A stretch of 64,000 nucleotides of DNA from Lucinisca nassula (GCA_963580285.1 OY757023.1:91537108-91601107), one strand, 5' to 3'. Counted from the first letter of the stretch, positions 33,040-43,952 are shown. The notes: generated by a model not told the origin, from the letters alone. Numbers and translations: made by a program.

Positions 33040-34860
33040 ACCCGTTTGTGAAAATTGGTGATAGTGACTTAACCGCTTGGAATATTTAAACAATTTTTGG
33101 CATACTGATAGATATCAATGAGATCTAACCAATGAACTTACGAAATATTACATTACATTTAGTATAGCCTCGCCGAGGCGAAAAATGTGAAAATTTTCGA
33201 ACATTTTTGAACTGCTTCTCCTCGGAAACCGTTGGGCCGATTGAAGTCAAATTTCATATGGAGCCTCTATGGGATGGGGGAAACCAAAATTTGCTCATGG
33301 GGTCAAGGTCACATGACCAAAATGGCCGCCAAGCCATATATGGTTTGTCTGTCTGTCCGTCCGTAACCCGTAAGTGAAAATTGGTGATAGTGACTTAACC
33401 GCTTGGAATATTTAAACAATTTTTGGCATACTGATAGATATCAATGAGATCTAACCAATGAACTTGCGAAATATTACATTCCATTTAGTATAGCCTCGCC
33501 GAGGCGAAAAATGTGAAAATTTTCGAACTGCTTCTCCTCGGAAACCGTTGGGCCGATTGAAGTCAAATTTCATATGGAGCCTCTATGGGATAGGGAAACC
33601 AAAATTTGCTCATGGGGTCCAGGTCACATGACCAAAATGGCCGCCAAGCCATATATGGTAAAAACCCTTCAAAAATAGTCTTCTCCAGAACCACTGGGCA
33701 GATTTCCACGAAACATGATAAATAGCATCTGGGATGTAGGCCTATCATAAATTGCTAAAATGGTGACCCTGGGTTGACCTTGACCTTCTTTGGGTCCGTC
33801 CGTAACCCGTTTGTGAAAACTGGTGATAGTGACTTAACCGCTTGGAATATTTAAACAATTTTTGGCATACTGATAGATATCAATGAGATCTAACCAATGA
33901 ACTTACGAAATATTACATTCCATTTAGTAAAGCCTCGCCGAGCCGAAAAATGTGAAAATTTTCGAACATTTTTGAACTGCTTCTCCTCGGAAACCGTTGG
34001 GCCGATTGAAGTCAAATTTCATATGGAGCCTCTATGGGATGGGGGAAACCAAAATTTGCTCATGGGGTCAAGGTCACATGACCAAAATGGCCGCCAAGCC
34101 ATATATGGTTTGTCTGTCTGTCCGTCCGTAACCCGTAAGTGAAAATTGGTGATAGTGACTTAACGGCTTGGAATATTTAAACAATTTTTGGCATACTGAT
34201 AGATATCAATGAGATCTAACCAATGAACTTGCGAAATATTACATTCCATTTAGTATAGCTTCGCCGAGGCGAAAAATGTGAAAATTTTCGAACTGCTTCT
34301 CCTCGGAAACCGTTTGGCCGATTGAAATCAAATTTCATATGGAGCCTCTATGGGATGGGGGAAACCAAAAATTGCTCATGGGGTCCAGGACACATGACCA
34401 AAATGGCTGCCAAGCCATATATGGTCTGTCTATCTGTCCGTCCGTAACCCGTTTGTGAAAATTGGTGATAGTGACTTAACCGCTTGGAATATTTAAACAA
34501 TTTTTGGCATACTGATAAATATCAATGAGATCTTATCAATGAACTTGCGAAATATTACATTCCATTTAGTACAGCCTCGCCGAGGCGAATAATGTGAAAA
34601 TTTTCGAACTGCTTCTCCTCGGAAATCGTTGGGCCGATTGAAGTCAAATTTCATATGGAGCCTCTACGGGATGGGGGAAACCAAAATTTCCTCATGGGGT
34701 CCAGGTCACATGACCAAAATGGCCGCCAAGCAATATTTGGTAAAAACCCTTAAAAAATAGTCTTCTCCAGAACCACTGTGCAGATTTCCACGAAACGTAG
34801 GCCCATCATTAATTGCTAAAATGGTGACCCTGGGTTGACCTTGACCTTCTTTGTGCCTAG
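33040..34860 (+). repeat. Tandem array of 315-440 bp units inside the THAP transposon
   Basis: GGTGATAGTGACTTAACCGC starts five units at 33057, 33382, 33822, 34148 and 34463 (spacing 325, 440, 326, 315). Units carry GCCTCGCCGAGGCGAAAAAT, TCGGAAACCGTTGGGCCGAT and AAAATGGCCGCCAAGCCATA. The 440 bp unit has an extra GTAAAAACCCTTCAAAAATA segment, also at the array end (34740). Confidence 0.9.
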
Positions 34861-35039
34861 GTCAAACTTTGACACATATGCTTTTGTGTTGGATTTTATC
34901 CTGCAAACGATTCAGAATACAGTACTAAAGTATAAGATATATTTTTGCTCCTTACGATAAGGCGCATTTATTGGGGGAACCGTTTTATGTCCAGGTCACA
35001 TGACCAAAATGGCCGCCATACCCATATATGGTAACACTC

Positions 35040-35863
35040 ATAAAGCTAAAAGCATCCGGTGGGTCGTGCACTTCAGCTGAAGCACTGGTTGTCCTTTCTA
35101 TTGGTAAAATTGTCTGTTGATTTCTCTCTAGTGCTCGTATTTCTCCCTTTCAACAACATTTCTGCACTTACCGAGGCGATCCCTTGGAACATCACCACAG
35201 GTGTTGGATGGGTGACTAAATTTAGAAATTGATTGTAATTAACTTTAAAGTGTAGAAGAAAAAAAACCTCCTTACTGGGTGTGCTAAAGAAGATGAACAG
35301 GGGTCCTAAAATGAATGCCTCTGTTCTAAAGGTCAAAACAACAACAAGGTCTTTAGAATGTGTGCCTTGTAAATGAACTAACGAACTAGCCTGTCCCCCT
35401 AGCCTTGGCATAACCTCGGATCTGGGTTCACACTATTTGCAGAAATGACATATGACATGCAAACAGTATGGACCCAGATCAGATGAGCAGTCTGATCTGG
35501 CTCCACACTGTTTGCAGAAATGACTTAAAGCTACCGGCAGTCAACGATTTTTTACAGACAAACAGTGTGGACTCAGATCAGACAGCTCCTTTTAGCAATC
35601 TGATCTGTGTTATTTTGACAATAAACAGAATGTCAAACCTACCTTGACACTTGGATAGAGTATATTTCCCGAGTCCATGACACCTCCGAATACACAACAC
35701 TTGACACTAGTCCGTAGACATCGGTTATCAGGCAGCTGTTATTTCACTAAATGGAAATTGATAGCGATCTAAAGGGTAATTGCCGGTCGCTCTGTTATTG
35801 TTTTCACCTCAAAAATGGCGGCCTATCGGTTGCTACGGGCAGTGACGTCACGCCGGCGAACCC
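35040..35863 (-). other. Right part of the THAP transposon; hairpin cores and a possible minus-strand first exon
   Basis: Two hairpin-core pairs (AACAGTATGGACCCAGATCA, CTGATCTGGCTCCACACTG; 35420-35600). On the minus strand ATGGACTCGGGAAATATACT at about 35680 opens a 12-codon reading (MDSGNILYPSVK) ending at a donor-like AAG|GTAGGT, with a TGACGTCA word at 35842-35849 upstream. The exon reading is weak. Confidence 0.35.
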
Positions 35864-36130
35864 TATATATATTCTTGGACCTTATGATAAGACACATTCA
35901 GTGACAACAATCTTGGGCTTACCTGGGATCTGCCGGGGGCCATGCCCCAACATCTCTACTACTTAAAAAAACTTAAATCTCCAGAACCTTTCATAATAAC
36001 CACCACTAAACCATATATATTCTTGTTCCTTATGATACAACTCAATTTATTAATAAAAAGCAGGGCTATATTGGGTCCATGCCCAACCCCCTCAACTTCA
36101 AAAAGGCCTAATATTTCAGATACAGAGTCC
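35864..36130 (+). repeat. Satellite array resumed after the transposon
   Basis: TATATATATTCTTGGACCTT, ATGATAAGACACATTCAGTG and about 1.5 further diverged units. Confidence 0.8.
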
Positions 36131-36249
36131 ACATGGGTGCTAATTTGGGTATGGGGATTCGTTTGTGAGACATTATAATTGGTAGATTCAAATACATGGC
36201 TGCCACATGAGCTCTGATGAGCACTGTCGCCAATGGGCCTCTTGTTTTC

Positions 36250-36890
36250 ATAGTATCAGGGTGTGCATGTGCATTGGATGTAACGTTAGATAATTTCTTG
36301 TCACTTTTTCCATGTTATGAACTAGTGTCATTTCCTGACCTCAGATTTATAGACACTTGGTACCTACATGTACCCCTTGTTTGCAGAATTTGTTTATGTA
36401 ACATATAAGAATATGCATGTGCTTTTGATAACATTCCTATATTTATTTCTTATACCTGAAATAAACATTACTTTTTGGGGGGGGGCGACTTCGCCCAAGT
36501 TGCATTTTATTTTGGCTCACTGGGCTCACTGCTTGAGGCCAAGGCTCTGGGGGGAGCTATTGTGATCAGCCACCACATTGTCATCATCAGTAAATATCAG
36601 TCCATAGACACGTTTCGGGAAAATACTTTGAAATGTCTGAAACCAGAAAGCTCAGCCCACTGGATTTTCATAGAATCATAATGTTGACACCTTTAAAAAT
36701 TTTCTTGTCTGAAACCAGAAGGCTCAGATATCTGACATTTGGTATGTAGCTTCTTTGTTCACAGTTGTTCAAATTAAAGCCCTGGAATCAATGTAGCCCT
36801 ACCCAAGGAGTCACTTGTTTAATATAGACTCATATCTGTTTGATTTCTCATCCATTCCAAGTTTGATTTTCAATAGACCACAAGCCAACC
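36250..36890. other. No gene seen; degenerate start of an AGCTCACC-type repeat
   Basis: GGCTCACTGGGCTCACTG and CTCTGGGGGGAGCTATTGTG near 36514-36565 resemble the AGCTCACCAGAGC..GGGAGCTATTGTGATCA start seen in other repeats. Otherwise unplaced. Confidence 0.4.
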
Positions 36891-36892
36891 TC

Positions 36893-37190
36893 GGTAGCTC
36901 AGTCGGATGCGCGACTGACTGGTGATCTGGAGGACGCGGGTTCGATACTTGCCGGGGTCGGCAACATTCTTTCGTGGAGATTGATCATGAAATCTTTTCT
37001 ACGGCCATTCTTTACCATCCGCTGATTCAAGAAGGGCAGTTGTCAGTTTCTGGCAAAAGAATGTGCACTGTACTGGTTAACCGCTTACGTAAATGCCTGC
37101 CCAGGAAAAGTGTGGATAAGTAAACTTACCGGCTCAAAAATGACCTGAATAGTGTTGACAGGGCCATTAAACTCCAAACAAAACAATACA
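36893..37190 (+). mobile_element. tRNA-derived SINE (S4), copy 1
   Basis: CCTCGGTAGCTCAGTCGGAT (A box), GCGGGTTCGATACTTGCC (B box), TCATGAAATCTTTTCTACGG, GCCTGCCCAGGAAAAGTGTG, and tail GGGCCATTAAACTCCAAAC. Copies also at 38440 (-) and 43074 (+). Confidence 0.9.
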
Positions 37191-37473
37191 CCACAACCTC
37201 TTTAAAACATTGCTATTTGGGACCAAAGCACAAAGTATGTTAGATAAACAGACTCGTTATATCCATTCAAAAATGTATAGAATGAGATTACTGTATGTTG
37301 AAAAAAAAATAACCATTCAAAAATGATTAGTTTAATAATTTTTAGGACCACAATATACATGATATACATCATGTATCTATTTAAAATATTAACAAAGGTT
37401 CCATCAAATGACTATTACCTATTACTGGACAATATACTTTCTATATATTTTTGCTGGCTGTCAACAGCGAAAG

Positions 37474-37505
37474 TTCGCTGGAGACAGCCGGCTGTCTCCA
37501 GCGAA
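37474..37505. repeat. 32 bp perfect palindrome
   Basis: TTCGCTGGAGACAGCC pairs with GGCTGTCTCCAGCGAA without loop, followed by another partial copy to 37528. Same word as 30605-30659. Confidence 0.9.
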
Positions 37506-38113
37506 ACTTTCGCTGGAGACAGCCGGCTCTCAATAGCCACTTCCTTAATTAAAATACATTGCTGCCAGTGGGCAGTGGCCCCCTGAGCTCTGGTGAGCAT
37601 TGTGGCCCATGGGCCTCTTGTTTTTTTCTGGTTTTTATCTTCAATGCATACTCCTTTGTCATGTGTACACTTTTGGAGCCAAATACAGCTTTAGAACTTT
37701 GTGAAAATGGTCGTTTTCATTCGTGTTTACCCTTCCCTCTGAATATGTGTTCGGAATTTCTGTTCTAAAAATAGATCTGTCACTTTACACATACATGGCG
37801 ACAGTATCGTCTCTGAGTGTTGTTACTTATGGCATAGACTTCATCGTCATATTTCTTCCGATTCAGGAATGGCCTAAGCAAACAAGGCCAAAAATGAACG
37901 TCGCATAACTTCATATATGGGGATTCTTTTTTTGTCATGAACTAAAAAAAGATCTAACTAGTTAGGGAATCCCTCTCAAACTCGTTTACCTGTCATCATA
38001 ATTGTTCGCATTTTTGCATAAAATGCATTCATTTGTATTGTTTTAAAGAAAAATACCGGCTATATGTATTTTATTTTTGGAAGCATTTTTCCAGATAGTT
38101 CAATAATGCACCT

Positions 38114-38316
38114 TTAACCCTTATCTTGCTGTTCACGATAACCCCTATCTTTGCAAACAGTGTAGATCCAGATCAGATGGCAGCCATCTGATCTGGATCT
38201 ACACTGTTTGACATTCAATTAATGAATTTGAGCAATAAATTACATGAAGTAATTTGATTGGTTGATAGACAGAAATGGGTGTGGCTTAAATGAATATTCA
38301 GCAAGATAAGGGTTAA
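38114..38316 (-). mobile_element. Type ii hairpin MITE, sharing TTAA with the preceding MITE
   Basis: TTAACCCTTATCTTGCTG at 38114, core GCAAACAGTGTAGATCCAGA ... GATCTACACTGTTTG, then TTGATTGGTTGATAGACAG and AATATTCAGCAAGATAAGGG TTAA at 38316. The first TTAA is also the last base group of the split 16340-type MITE. Confidence 0.88.
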
Positions 38317-38439
38317 AGAAATCCAGGTAACTGTTATTTATAGCCAGGCTAATCTTGGAAGGCTGTGCCAAAAAGGTTTTCTGTAAAACTTGGACAGGGC
38401 TGACTTGCTGTTTATTTTTTATTTTTCAACTGGAAATAG

Positions 38440-38745
38440 GTTTTGTTTGTTTGTATTGGGGTTTAACAGCCCAGTCAACACTCTTTTAGGTCATTTTTGA
38501 GTCGGTCAGTTCACCTATCCACACTTTTCCTGGCCAGGCTTATACGTAAGGGGTTAACCAGTACATTGCACATTCTTTAGCCAGAAACTGACAACTGCCC
38601 TTCTTGAATCAGCAGAAGGGAAAGAATGACCGTAGAAAAGATTTCATGTTAGATCAACCTTTACGAAAGAATGTTGCCAACCCTGGCACAGGTATCGAAC
38701 CCACAGAGGCACATCCGACTAACCTACCGAGGTCGGCACTGGAAA
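38440..38745 (-). mobile_element. tRNA-derived SINE (S4), copy 2
   Basis: Reverse complement of the copy at 36893: GGGGTTTAACAGCCCAGTCA, ACACTTTTCCTGGCCAGGC, GGTATCGAACCCACAGAGGC, CTAACCTACCGAGGTCGGC. Confidence 0.88.
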
Positions 38746-38811
38746 TAGGTATATGTAAGGTATGATTCACTATTGAATTGCCTAACCCATATGTACATGT
38801 ACCTACATGTA

Positions 38812-39205
38812 GGGCTGGCTAATTGGAGCTGAAAAGATAATCGATTATCAGTCCTGACATTGTGATCGATAATCGATTAATAATCACTGAAGATTTGATA
38901 ATAATTTTACCTGTCTGGCTTTGTCTGAGCCTGACTCTCAGCATATGTTGTACTTTACCATAAGTATATTTGAACAATCAGGCCTGAGCAAACAGTGTAG
39001 ACCCAGATGAGACGTCACAAAATGGGGCGTCTCATCAGGGTCTGCACTGTTTGCCAATGATCCAGCTATTTTAGGCACAACTTTGGGTAGTAAATTGCAC
39101 TTATCAAATAATCGATTACAAGCAAATCAGTACTGATAATCATTTTTGTGGAATTTATTGATCGATTAATCGATTATCAGATTTATCGTGGCAGTCTTAC
39201 TTACA
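38812..39205. mobile_element. MITE-like unit with AATCGATTA words and a hairpin core
   Basis: GATAATCGATTATCAGTCC (38837) and GATAATCGATTAATAATCAC (38870) face CAAATAATCGATTACAAGC (39106) and GATTAATCGATTATCAGATT (39163). In the middle (38990-39055) lies a hairpin core AGTGTAGACCCAGATGAGAC ... CAGGGTCTGCACTGTTTGCC. Confidence 0.6.
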
Positions 39206-40040
39206 TGTACCTACATGTACACTTGCCAATCCCTCAAAGCTTGTAAAATGTAAATTTTTACATTTATTACAATAATGAAGCATGATTTTACCATGATAAG
39301 TATTTGCATGTATATGTATATGTAAAAAAATTGCAATGTTTCTCCTGCTTCTACTTCTACTAGCTACTTTTTGATCAGTCCTCATTCTCTGTCAGTTGTT
39401 ACTTGTGGGGGTGTGTCTGAAATTGTTTTGATTGATTGTTAAGACTAAGGAATCAGCAAACGCATGTTAAACCAAACAAAACCAGCCAAAACTCAGAACA
39501 TATCCACATTTACACATCACTGATCAGTCTAACCATGCAGGCTGTTTCCAAGTTATAATAGGCATGGAATGCCATTTTGGTAGGTTTTCTTTGAACTGAC
39601 TGCATGGAACACATCATTCCCTATTACTTTCTTGGAATGTGTCAAAAATAATAGATGATTAACCCATTGTGTACTGAATTGAATCTCCAGCCTTATCTAT
39701 TCAACAGGATATGGGGTTGTAATTTTTAGAAATTTTTTTGTTGAAACAATGAAGGCCCTGATCAAACGTGTCATGCTGCGGCATCTGATCTGTGCCTGTG
39801 CTGGTTGCCACATATTGCCTTGTTTTGATGTTTCCCCATAGATAATGGGTTGAAAGATGAGTTGCGTGACCTCATTTCATTCATAGTGGCTTTTGATTCC
39901 TTAGAGATGTTGGAAGTGGTTTTGGTTAGTTTAGAAGAAATTAGTGGGTGTGAATGTAAGGATCTATTTTTCTCTGACTGGAATATATATTTTGAGAGTC
40001 TGACTATCGTATTGAAGTGAGGTTTTTCATTTGACAGTGA
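39206..40040. other. No gene seen; diverged hairpin core at 39745-39810
   Basis: AAACAATGAAGGCCCTGATC and GATCTGTGCCTGTGCTGG mark a decayed type i element, bounded by TTAACCCATTGTGTACTG at 39659 and ATAATGGGTTG at 39843. Confidence 0.5.
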
Positions 40041-40042
40041 GT

Positions 40043-40335
40043 ATTTGTTTGTTTGATTTGAGGTTTAATGCCCCTGTCAACACACTTTATGTCATTTTGG
40101 AGACGCTGCTTCCAATTTTGTGGTACTTTTACCGGACATTGAGATGAAATGACGTCTCAAGCCCTACCTCCCAATAAAAGCTTAAATACGTTGGACGGTC
40201 TGACTGATACCCACTTTGCCTGGGCAGGGCTAGTCCTTCCAAGTTGTTTACCAGTACTCATATGAGGTCAGTTTCAGCTCTGTGCGGAAGCATCCTGCAG
40301 CCCAATCTATTTCTCCAAGCCCCGATGGGCATGCA
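40043..40335 (-). mobile_element. SINE family A copy 6
   Basis: GATTTGAGGTTTAATGCCCC to TTTCTCCAAGCCCCGATGGG; blocks in family order. Confidence 0.85.
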
Positions 40336-40554
40336 GGGGTGTGTTATCAACAGGTCAACCCTTGTGGGTCATTTTGTGTCATCTCCCTGAGAAAGGGTGA
40401 AAAGATATAAAAGAGATAGAAGAGAAGATGAAAATGAGGGACAGAAGAGAAAGAGGAAAATGTATCCATTACGCAAACACGCCTATACAAATACTGTACA
40501 TTGCCACCTTTATCGCCGAAAAAATGAAAATTTTAGGATGAAAAATTGTGATAT

Positions 40555-40680
40555 TTTTCTTATTCCTGCTCAAAATATAGATTGTGGGCACTCATTAGAA
40601 CCGCCTCATTGAGGCGGTTCTAACAAGTGCCCACAATCTATATTTTAGAGCAGAAATAAGAAAAATAAGGATTACCCCTG
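40555..40680. repeat. Family C hairpin
   Basis: TATAGATTGTGGGCACTCAT TAGAACCGCCTCA faces TGAGGCGGTTCTAACAAGTG CCCACAATCTATATT, extended by TTTTCTTATTCCTGCTC and GAGCAGAAATAAGAAAAAT. Outer arms to about 40500 and 40740 (CCTATACAAAT / ATATAGGCGTG). Confidence 0.9.
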
Positions 40681-40989
40681 TAAACCCCAGTTTTACTATA
40701 TAAAAGTGGGGTTCAAGGGGGTCAAATTTATATAGGCGTGTTTTCGTGATGAAAGTGTAGAAACAGAAGAAATATGCAAGGGCAGCAGGTCTTGTCCAAC
40801 TGAAAGTCAATATCAGTTGGATGGCCCAGTGATGCAACTTCACACAAGATACATGTCACCGTCACCTCACCCAACCGCCCCTGAACTTCATGCTGACAGA
40901 AAGCTCTTTTCTGACTGTCTGCTGGGCTGGTCTGTGTCTTTTCTGGCCACCCATGAGCCATGTCATGAGAAAATCATTTTCAGCCGTCT

Positions 40990-41201
40990 TTAACCCTTAT
41001 CCTGCTGAATAAATTTATTAGCCACACCCATTTCAGACTATCAATCTGGAAAAATTAAAGTACTTGATATAATGTATTCATTCAAATTTGCAAACTGAAT
41101 GACAAACAGTGTAGATCCTGATCAGATGGCTTCTTTAGTGATCTGGATCTGCAGTGTTTGCAAAGGTAGGGAAAGTTGTGATCAGCAGGATAAGGGTTTA
41201 A
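40990..41201 (+). mobile_element. Type ii hairpin MITE
   Basis: TTAACCCTTATCCTGCTGAA, GCCACACCCATTTCAGAC, core AACAGTGTAGATCCTGATCA and GATCTGCAGTGTTTGC, closing ATCAGCAGGATAAGGGTTTA. Confidence 0.85.
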
Positions 41202-41251
41202 TAACAAAGGTGCAGACCAGCCTGTGCGTCCATTCAGTCTGATCAGCACCT

Positions 41252-41600
41252 TAACCCTTCTCTTGCTGAATATTCATTTAAGCCACACCCATTTCTGTCT
41301 TTCAACCAATCAAATTACTAGATGTAATTTATTGCTACAAATTCATAAACTGAATGCCAAACAGTGTAGATCCTGATCAGATGGCTTCTTCAGAAGCCAG
41401 CTGATCTGGATCTACACTGTTTTCAAAGACAGGGGTTGTCGCATGATAAGACTCAAGTTCTTTGCTTGGAATTAGTACAAAACTTCCAGCCTCAATATTT
41501 AACCCATGCCAATCATGACAATAGTCCTCTGTTTTGCCGTCTGCCAGTTACCTTAAAAGTCATTATTCTCAAACAGTGTGGACCCAGATCAGACTGCTCC
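41252..41600 (+). mobile_element. Type ii hairpin MITE followed by a type iii fragment
   Basis: 41252-41445: TTAACCCTTCTCTTGCTGAA, CCAATCAAATTACTAGATG, core to GATCTACACTGTTTTC, ending CGCATGATAAGACT. 41500-41600: TTAACCCATGCCAATCATGA, GACAATAGTCCTCTG, ACAGTGTGGACCCAGATCAG, cut off after ACTGCTCCTG. Confidence 0.75.
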
Positions 41601-41714
41601 TGTAGATGTTGTTTTTTTCTCGGCAGCTTAAGGGTAAAATGTCAAGCACTGGCTTGTCTGTGACATTGTATCTGAGCAGACCCATTTTTGTCAAACCAAG
41701 CCCGCAGAGGTAAT

Positions 41715-41850
41715 AATTTTTTTCTCATGCTCAACTCCCTTGAGCCTGACAAACACATTCTAGGAAAATTGCATGATTAAAGTTTGTTTTTTAATACTTA
41801 TGAGTTTTACAAATTCCATGCTAAGTTGAGTTGAGCATGTTTTATTATAT
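41715..41850. repeat. Fold-back with ATGCTCAACTC arms, partial
   Basis: TCTCATGCTCAACTCCCTTG near 41727 and GTTGAGTTGAGCATG near 41826 are inverted. A similar unit with CATGCTCAACTC and CATGCTCTGTTGAGT sits at 60570-60730. Confidence 0.55.
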
Positions 41851-41859
41851 ACCCAGAAA

Positions 41860-42310
41860 ATGTCCCATTTACTTTGCACAAAAGTTTCCGGTCAATATTT
41901 TTCCATATTGCCCGTAGTTAAGCTCATATTGTCCTTAGATAAAAAGTCTCGTTCACAATAGAACAAATTAAAACTTGTCCATTTCTATACTAAAAAATGG
42001 TAGCCATTTTGTTGTGCGTATCGACTGAAAGAACGTATACGATAGGCTTTGACAAAGTGCATAAAGAGCATTTTACATGTTTGCTAACAAATATGACCTA
42101 CCTGCAATCTGTTTAGATATTCAATAATTTGTTTTAGGAAATCAGGAGTATTTTGAAAGAAATAAAATGGTCACTTCGGAAAAAATAGCGTCCTGCGTTG
42201 GGAAACGTCAATGTATTTAATATGACGTCACATCCATCAACGTTAACATCACCATTGAGTGTAGTTTTTCAAAGTGTAGGAAGACACTTAATGACCTGCT
42301 TTATTTTCAA
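41860..42310. other. No gene seen
   Basis: Unplaced AT-rich DNA with no ORF above 60 codons that I would trust. Confidence 0.35.
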
Positions 42311-42312
42311 TT

Positions 42313-42541
42313 TTAACCCTTTTTGTACCAAATGGAATCGTCCTCCTTATATATAGCAGGAGTCCATTTCAAAATTTAGGGGTGTCAGGTTGTGTTTTCT
42401 TCAAAATTTAATAGGAAAATGGCTGAACTTTTTGCAAACAGTGTAGGCCCTGATCAGACGCCGCATGATGCGGCGTCTGATCTGGGCCTGCACTGTTTGC
42501 CAGGGTACCCGTTTTGGGGTATCTGGTACTAAATGGGTTAA
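42313..42541 (+). mobile_element. Type i hairpin MITE, best copy
   Basis: TTAA at both ends; TTGTACCAAATGGAATCGTC, CAGGAGTCCATTTCAAAATT, core GCAAACAGTGTAGGCCCTGA ... GCGGCGTCTGATCTGGGCC, closing TCTGGTACTAAATGGGTTAA. Confidence 0.9.
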
Positions 42542-42692
42542 ACCACTTAAAGATGTATAATATGATTCTGTGCCAGGCAGTCCTGAATTCTGGCAGACAG
42601 TCCAAGTTTTGGGTATATATTGAAAAGCTTATTGACTTTACATTGTGAAATATTCGGCACTTGTTCATATGGCAGAGACTCACTCACAAGCT

Positions 42693-42714
42693 TGGGGGGG
42701 GGGGGGGGGGGGGG
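42693..42714. repeat. Poly-G run (~22)
   Basis: An uninterrupted G-run after AAGCTT; could be inflated by sequencing or assembly. Confidence 0.85.
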
Positions 42715-42872
42715 CAGATTATGAACCCTGAAGACAAGCTTTCTCATAAAGGGGCTCATATACATGTATGCAATCCTGTATTTTCAGGCTTTAAAACTTA
42801 CAGCAGTGTAATCTCAGGTGGGATGAATTGAAGATTCCAGTATGAGCTAGTTAAGAAGATAAGGTAAGATAT

Positions 42873-43015
42873 AACCCATAAAATGCCAATCAGGACAATT
42901 GTCGTCTGTTTTGTCGTCTGCCGGTTACTTTATAAGTCATTTTTGCAAACAGTGTGGACCCAGATCACACCGCTTCTTTTGGAGCAGTCTGATCTGGGTC
43001 CACACTGTTTGCCTA
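42873..43015 (+). mobile_element. Type iii hairpin MITE
   Basis: AACCCATAAAATGCCAATCA, GACAATTGTCGTCTG, ACTTTATAAGTCATTTTTGC, core AACAGTGTGGACCCAGATCA ... CAGTCTGATCTGGGTCCACA CTGTTTGCC. The right arm is missing. Confidence 0.8.
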
Positions 43016-43073
43016 TATATCATAATGAATAAGGAAAAGAATATTGGAATATATATTTATGTCATCATTATAG

Positions 43074-43373
43074 CCTCTGTGGCTCAGTCGGATGCGCGTC
43101 TGACTGGTGATCAGGAGGACGCGGGTTCGATTCCAGTCGGGGTGGGCAACATTTTTTGGTGGAGATTGCTCATGAAATCTTTTCTGCGGTCATTCTCTCC
43201 CTTCCGCTGATTCAAGAAGGGCAGTTGTCAGTTTCTGGCGAAAGAATGTGCACTGTACTGGTTAACCGCTTACGTATAAGCCTGCCCAGGAAAAGTGTGG
43301 ATAGGTAAACTGACCGGCTCAAAAATGAGCTAAAATAGTTTTGACTGGGCCATTAAACTCCAAAACAAACAAA
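43074..43373 (+). mobile_element. tRNA-derived SINE (S4), copy 3, with 12 bp target duplication
   Basis: TCATCATTATAG flanks the insertion (43062-43073, 43374-43385). Head CTCTGTGGCTCAGTCGGATG, B box GGGTTCGATTCCAG, tail GGGCCATTAAACTCCAAAAC. Confidence 0.93.
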
Positions 43374-43583
43374 TCATCATTATAGCTCTGCTTTGAAAAA
43401 GTGGGGGCTGTATTGGATTTGCCTTTGTTGTACATCCTTCCATGATTCCGTTATTCATGATAACAAAAACCTTTTGAGGTATTTTCATGAAACTTCACAC
43501 AAATATATAGCACTATGAGAATATGTGCAGAGTGCATGAACCATAACTCTGGATTGCCTACTTTTGGAGTTATTGCCCTTTGA

Positions 43584-43920
43584 AACCGGCCCCGATAGCT
43601 CAGTTGGTAGAGTGTCCGCTCCGGGGAGCGGGAGGTCACGGGTTCGATCCCGGGCCACGACATACCAAAGTCATTAAAAATGGTACTAGCTGCTCCTCGC
43701 TTGGCCCTCAGATTTACCGGGTAGAGCTAGAACTGGTCGACCCAGTGTCAGGATAATGTGACTGGGTGTGGTATCATGTAATGTGTCTGGGACATGATAG
43801 TTCAGTGAGGCAGCACTATTAAAGTGAGCATTGAGCTCCCTGTCACAACCAGACACCGTCGTGATATGACTGAAAAATTGTTGAAAGCGACGTTAAACCC
43901 GAATTCCCACACACACACAC
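43584..43920 (+). mobile_element. tRNA-derived SINE (S5), with 12 bp target duplication
   Basis: ATTGCCCTTTGA flanks it (43572-43583, 43921-43932). Head GATAGCTCAGTTGGTAGAGT and GGGTTCGATCCCGGGCC; body TCCTCGCTTGGCCCTCAG, GTGACTGGGTGTGGTATCAT; tail GCGACGTTAAACCC then (CA)n. Confidence 0.93.
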
Positions 43921-43952
43921 ATTGCCCTTTGAGAGTTTCACGGTTTGTATAG

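Larger units (their letters stand above)
32502..35863 (+). mobile_element. 3.4 kb DNA transposon with THAP exon
   Basis: GGGTTCGCCGG (32502-32512) and CCGGCGAACCC (35853-35863) are inverted. Weaker similarity continues inward (TAGCAAC and GCCATTTT on both sides). TATA flanks both ends (32498-32501, 35864-35867), and the satellite reads on across the gap once one TATA is removed. It carries a THAP zinc-finger exon near the left end; its middle is replaced by tandem repeats. P-element-like transposases carry THAP domains, so that is the likely source, but no catalytic part remains and the TSD length differs from the 8 bp of P elements. Confidence 0.72.
27344..37620 (+). mobile_element. Composite 10.3 kb repeat element inserted in a T-run
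   Basis: Starts AGCTCACCAGAGCCGAAGGC, whose first 35 bases fold back (GAGCC/GGCTC and AGCTC/GAGCT), and ends CCATGGGCCTCTTG. The interior holds ATGGCAACTTAGAGTTTCCA blocks, ~145 bp satellite arrays, two GCCGGCTGTCTCC palindromes, SINEs and a THAP transposon. A second end-like block, CAATGGGCCTCTTGTTTT at 36229-36246, suggests more than one element of the family is fused or nested. Confidence 0.6.
27305..38117. mobile_element. TTAA MITE split by a 10.3 kb insertion
   Basis: The left piece 27305-27343 (TTAAAGGTGCATTATTGAGC to a T-run) and right piece 37621-38117 (T-run, CTGGTTTTTATCTTCAATGC, to CACCTTTAA) together make one reverse-orientation copy of the element at 16340-16887. The join falls within its T-run. 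Confidence 0.88.

Noticed and set aside
42693..42714. G-quadruplex regulatory site
   Set aside because: A plain G-run in a repeat-rich stretch without gene context; length may be an assembly artefact.
43584..43660. tRNA gene
   Set aside because: A and B boxes are present but the acceptor stem does not pair, and it heads a SINE with a target duplication.
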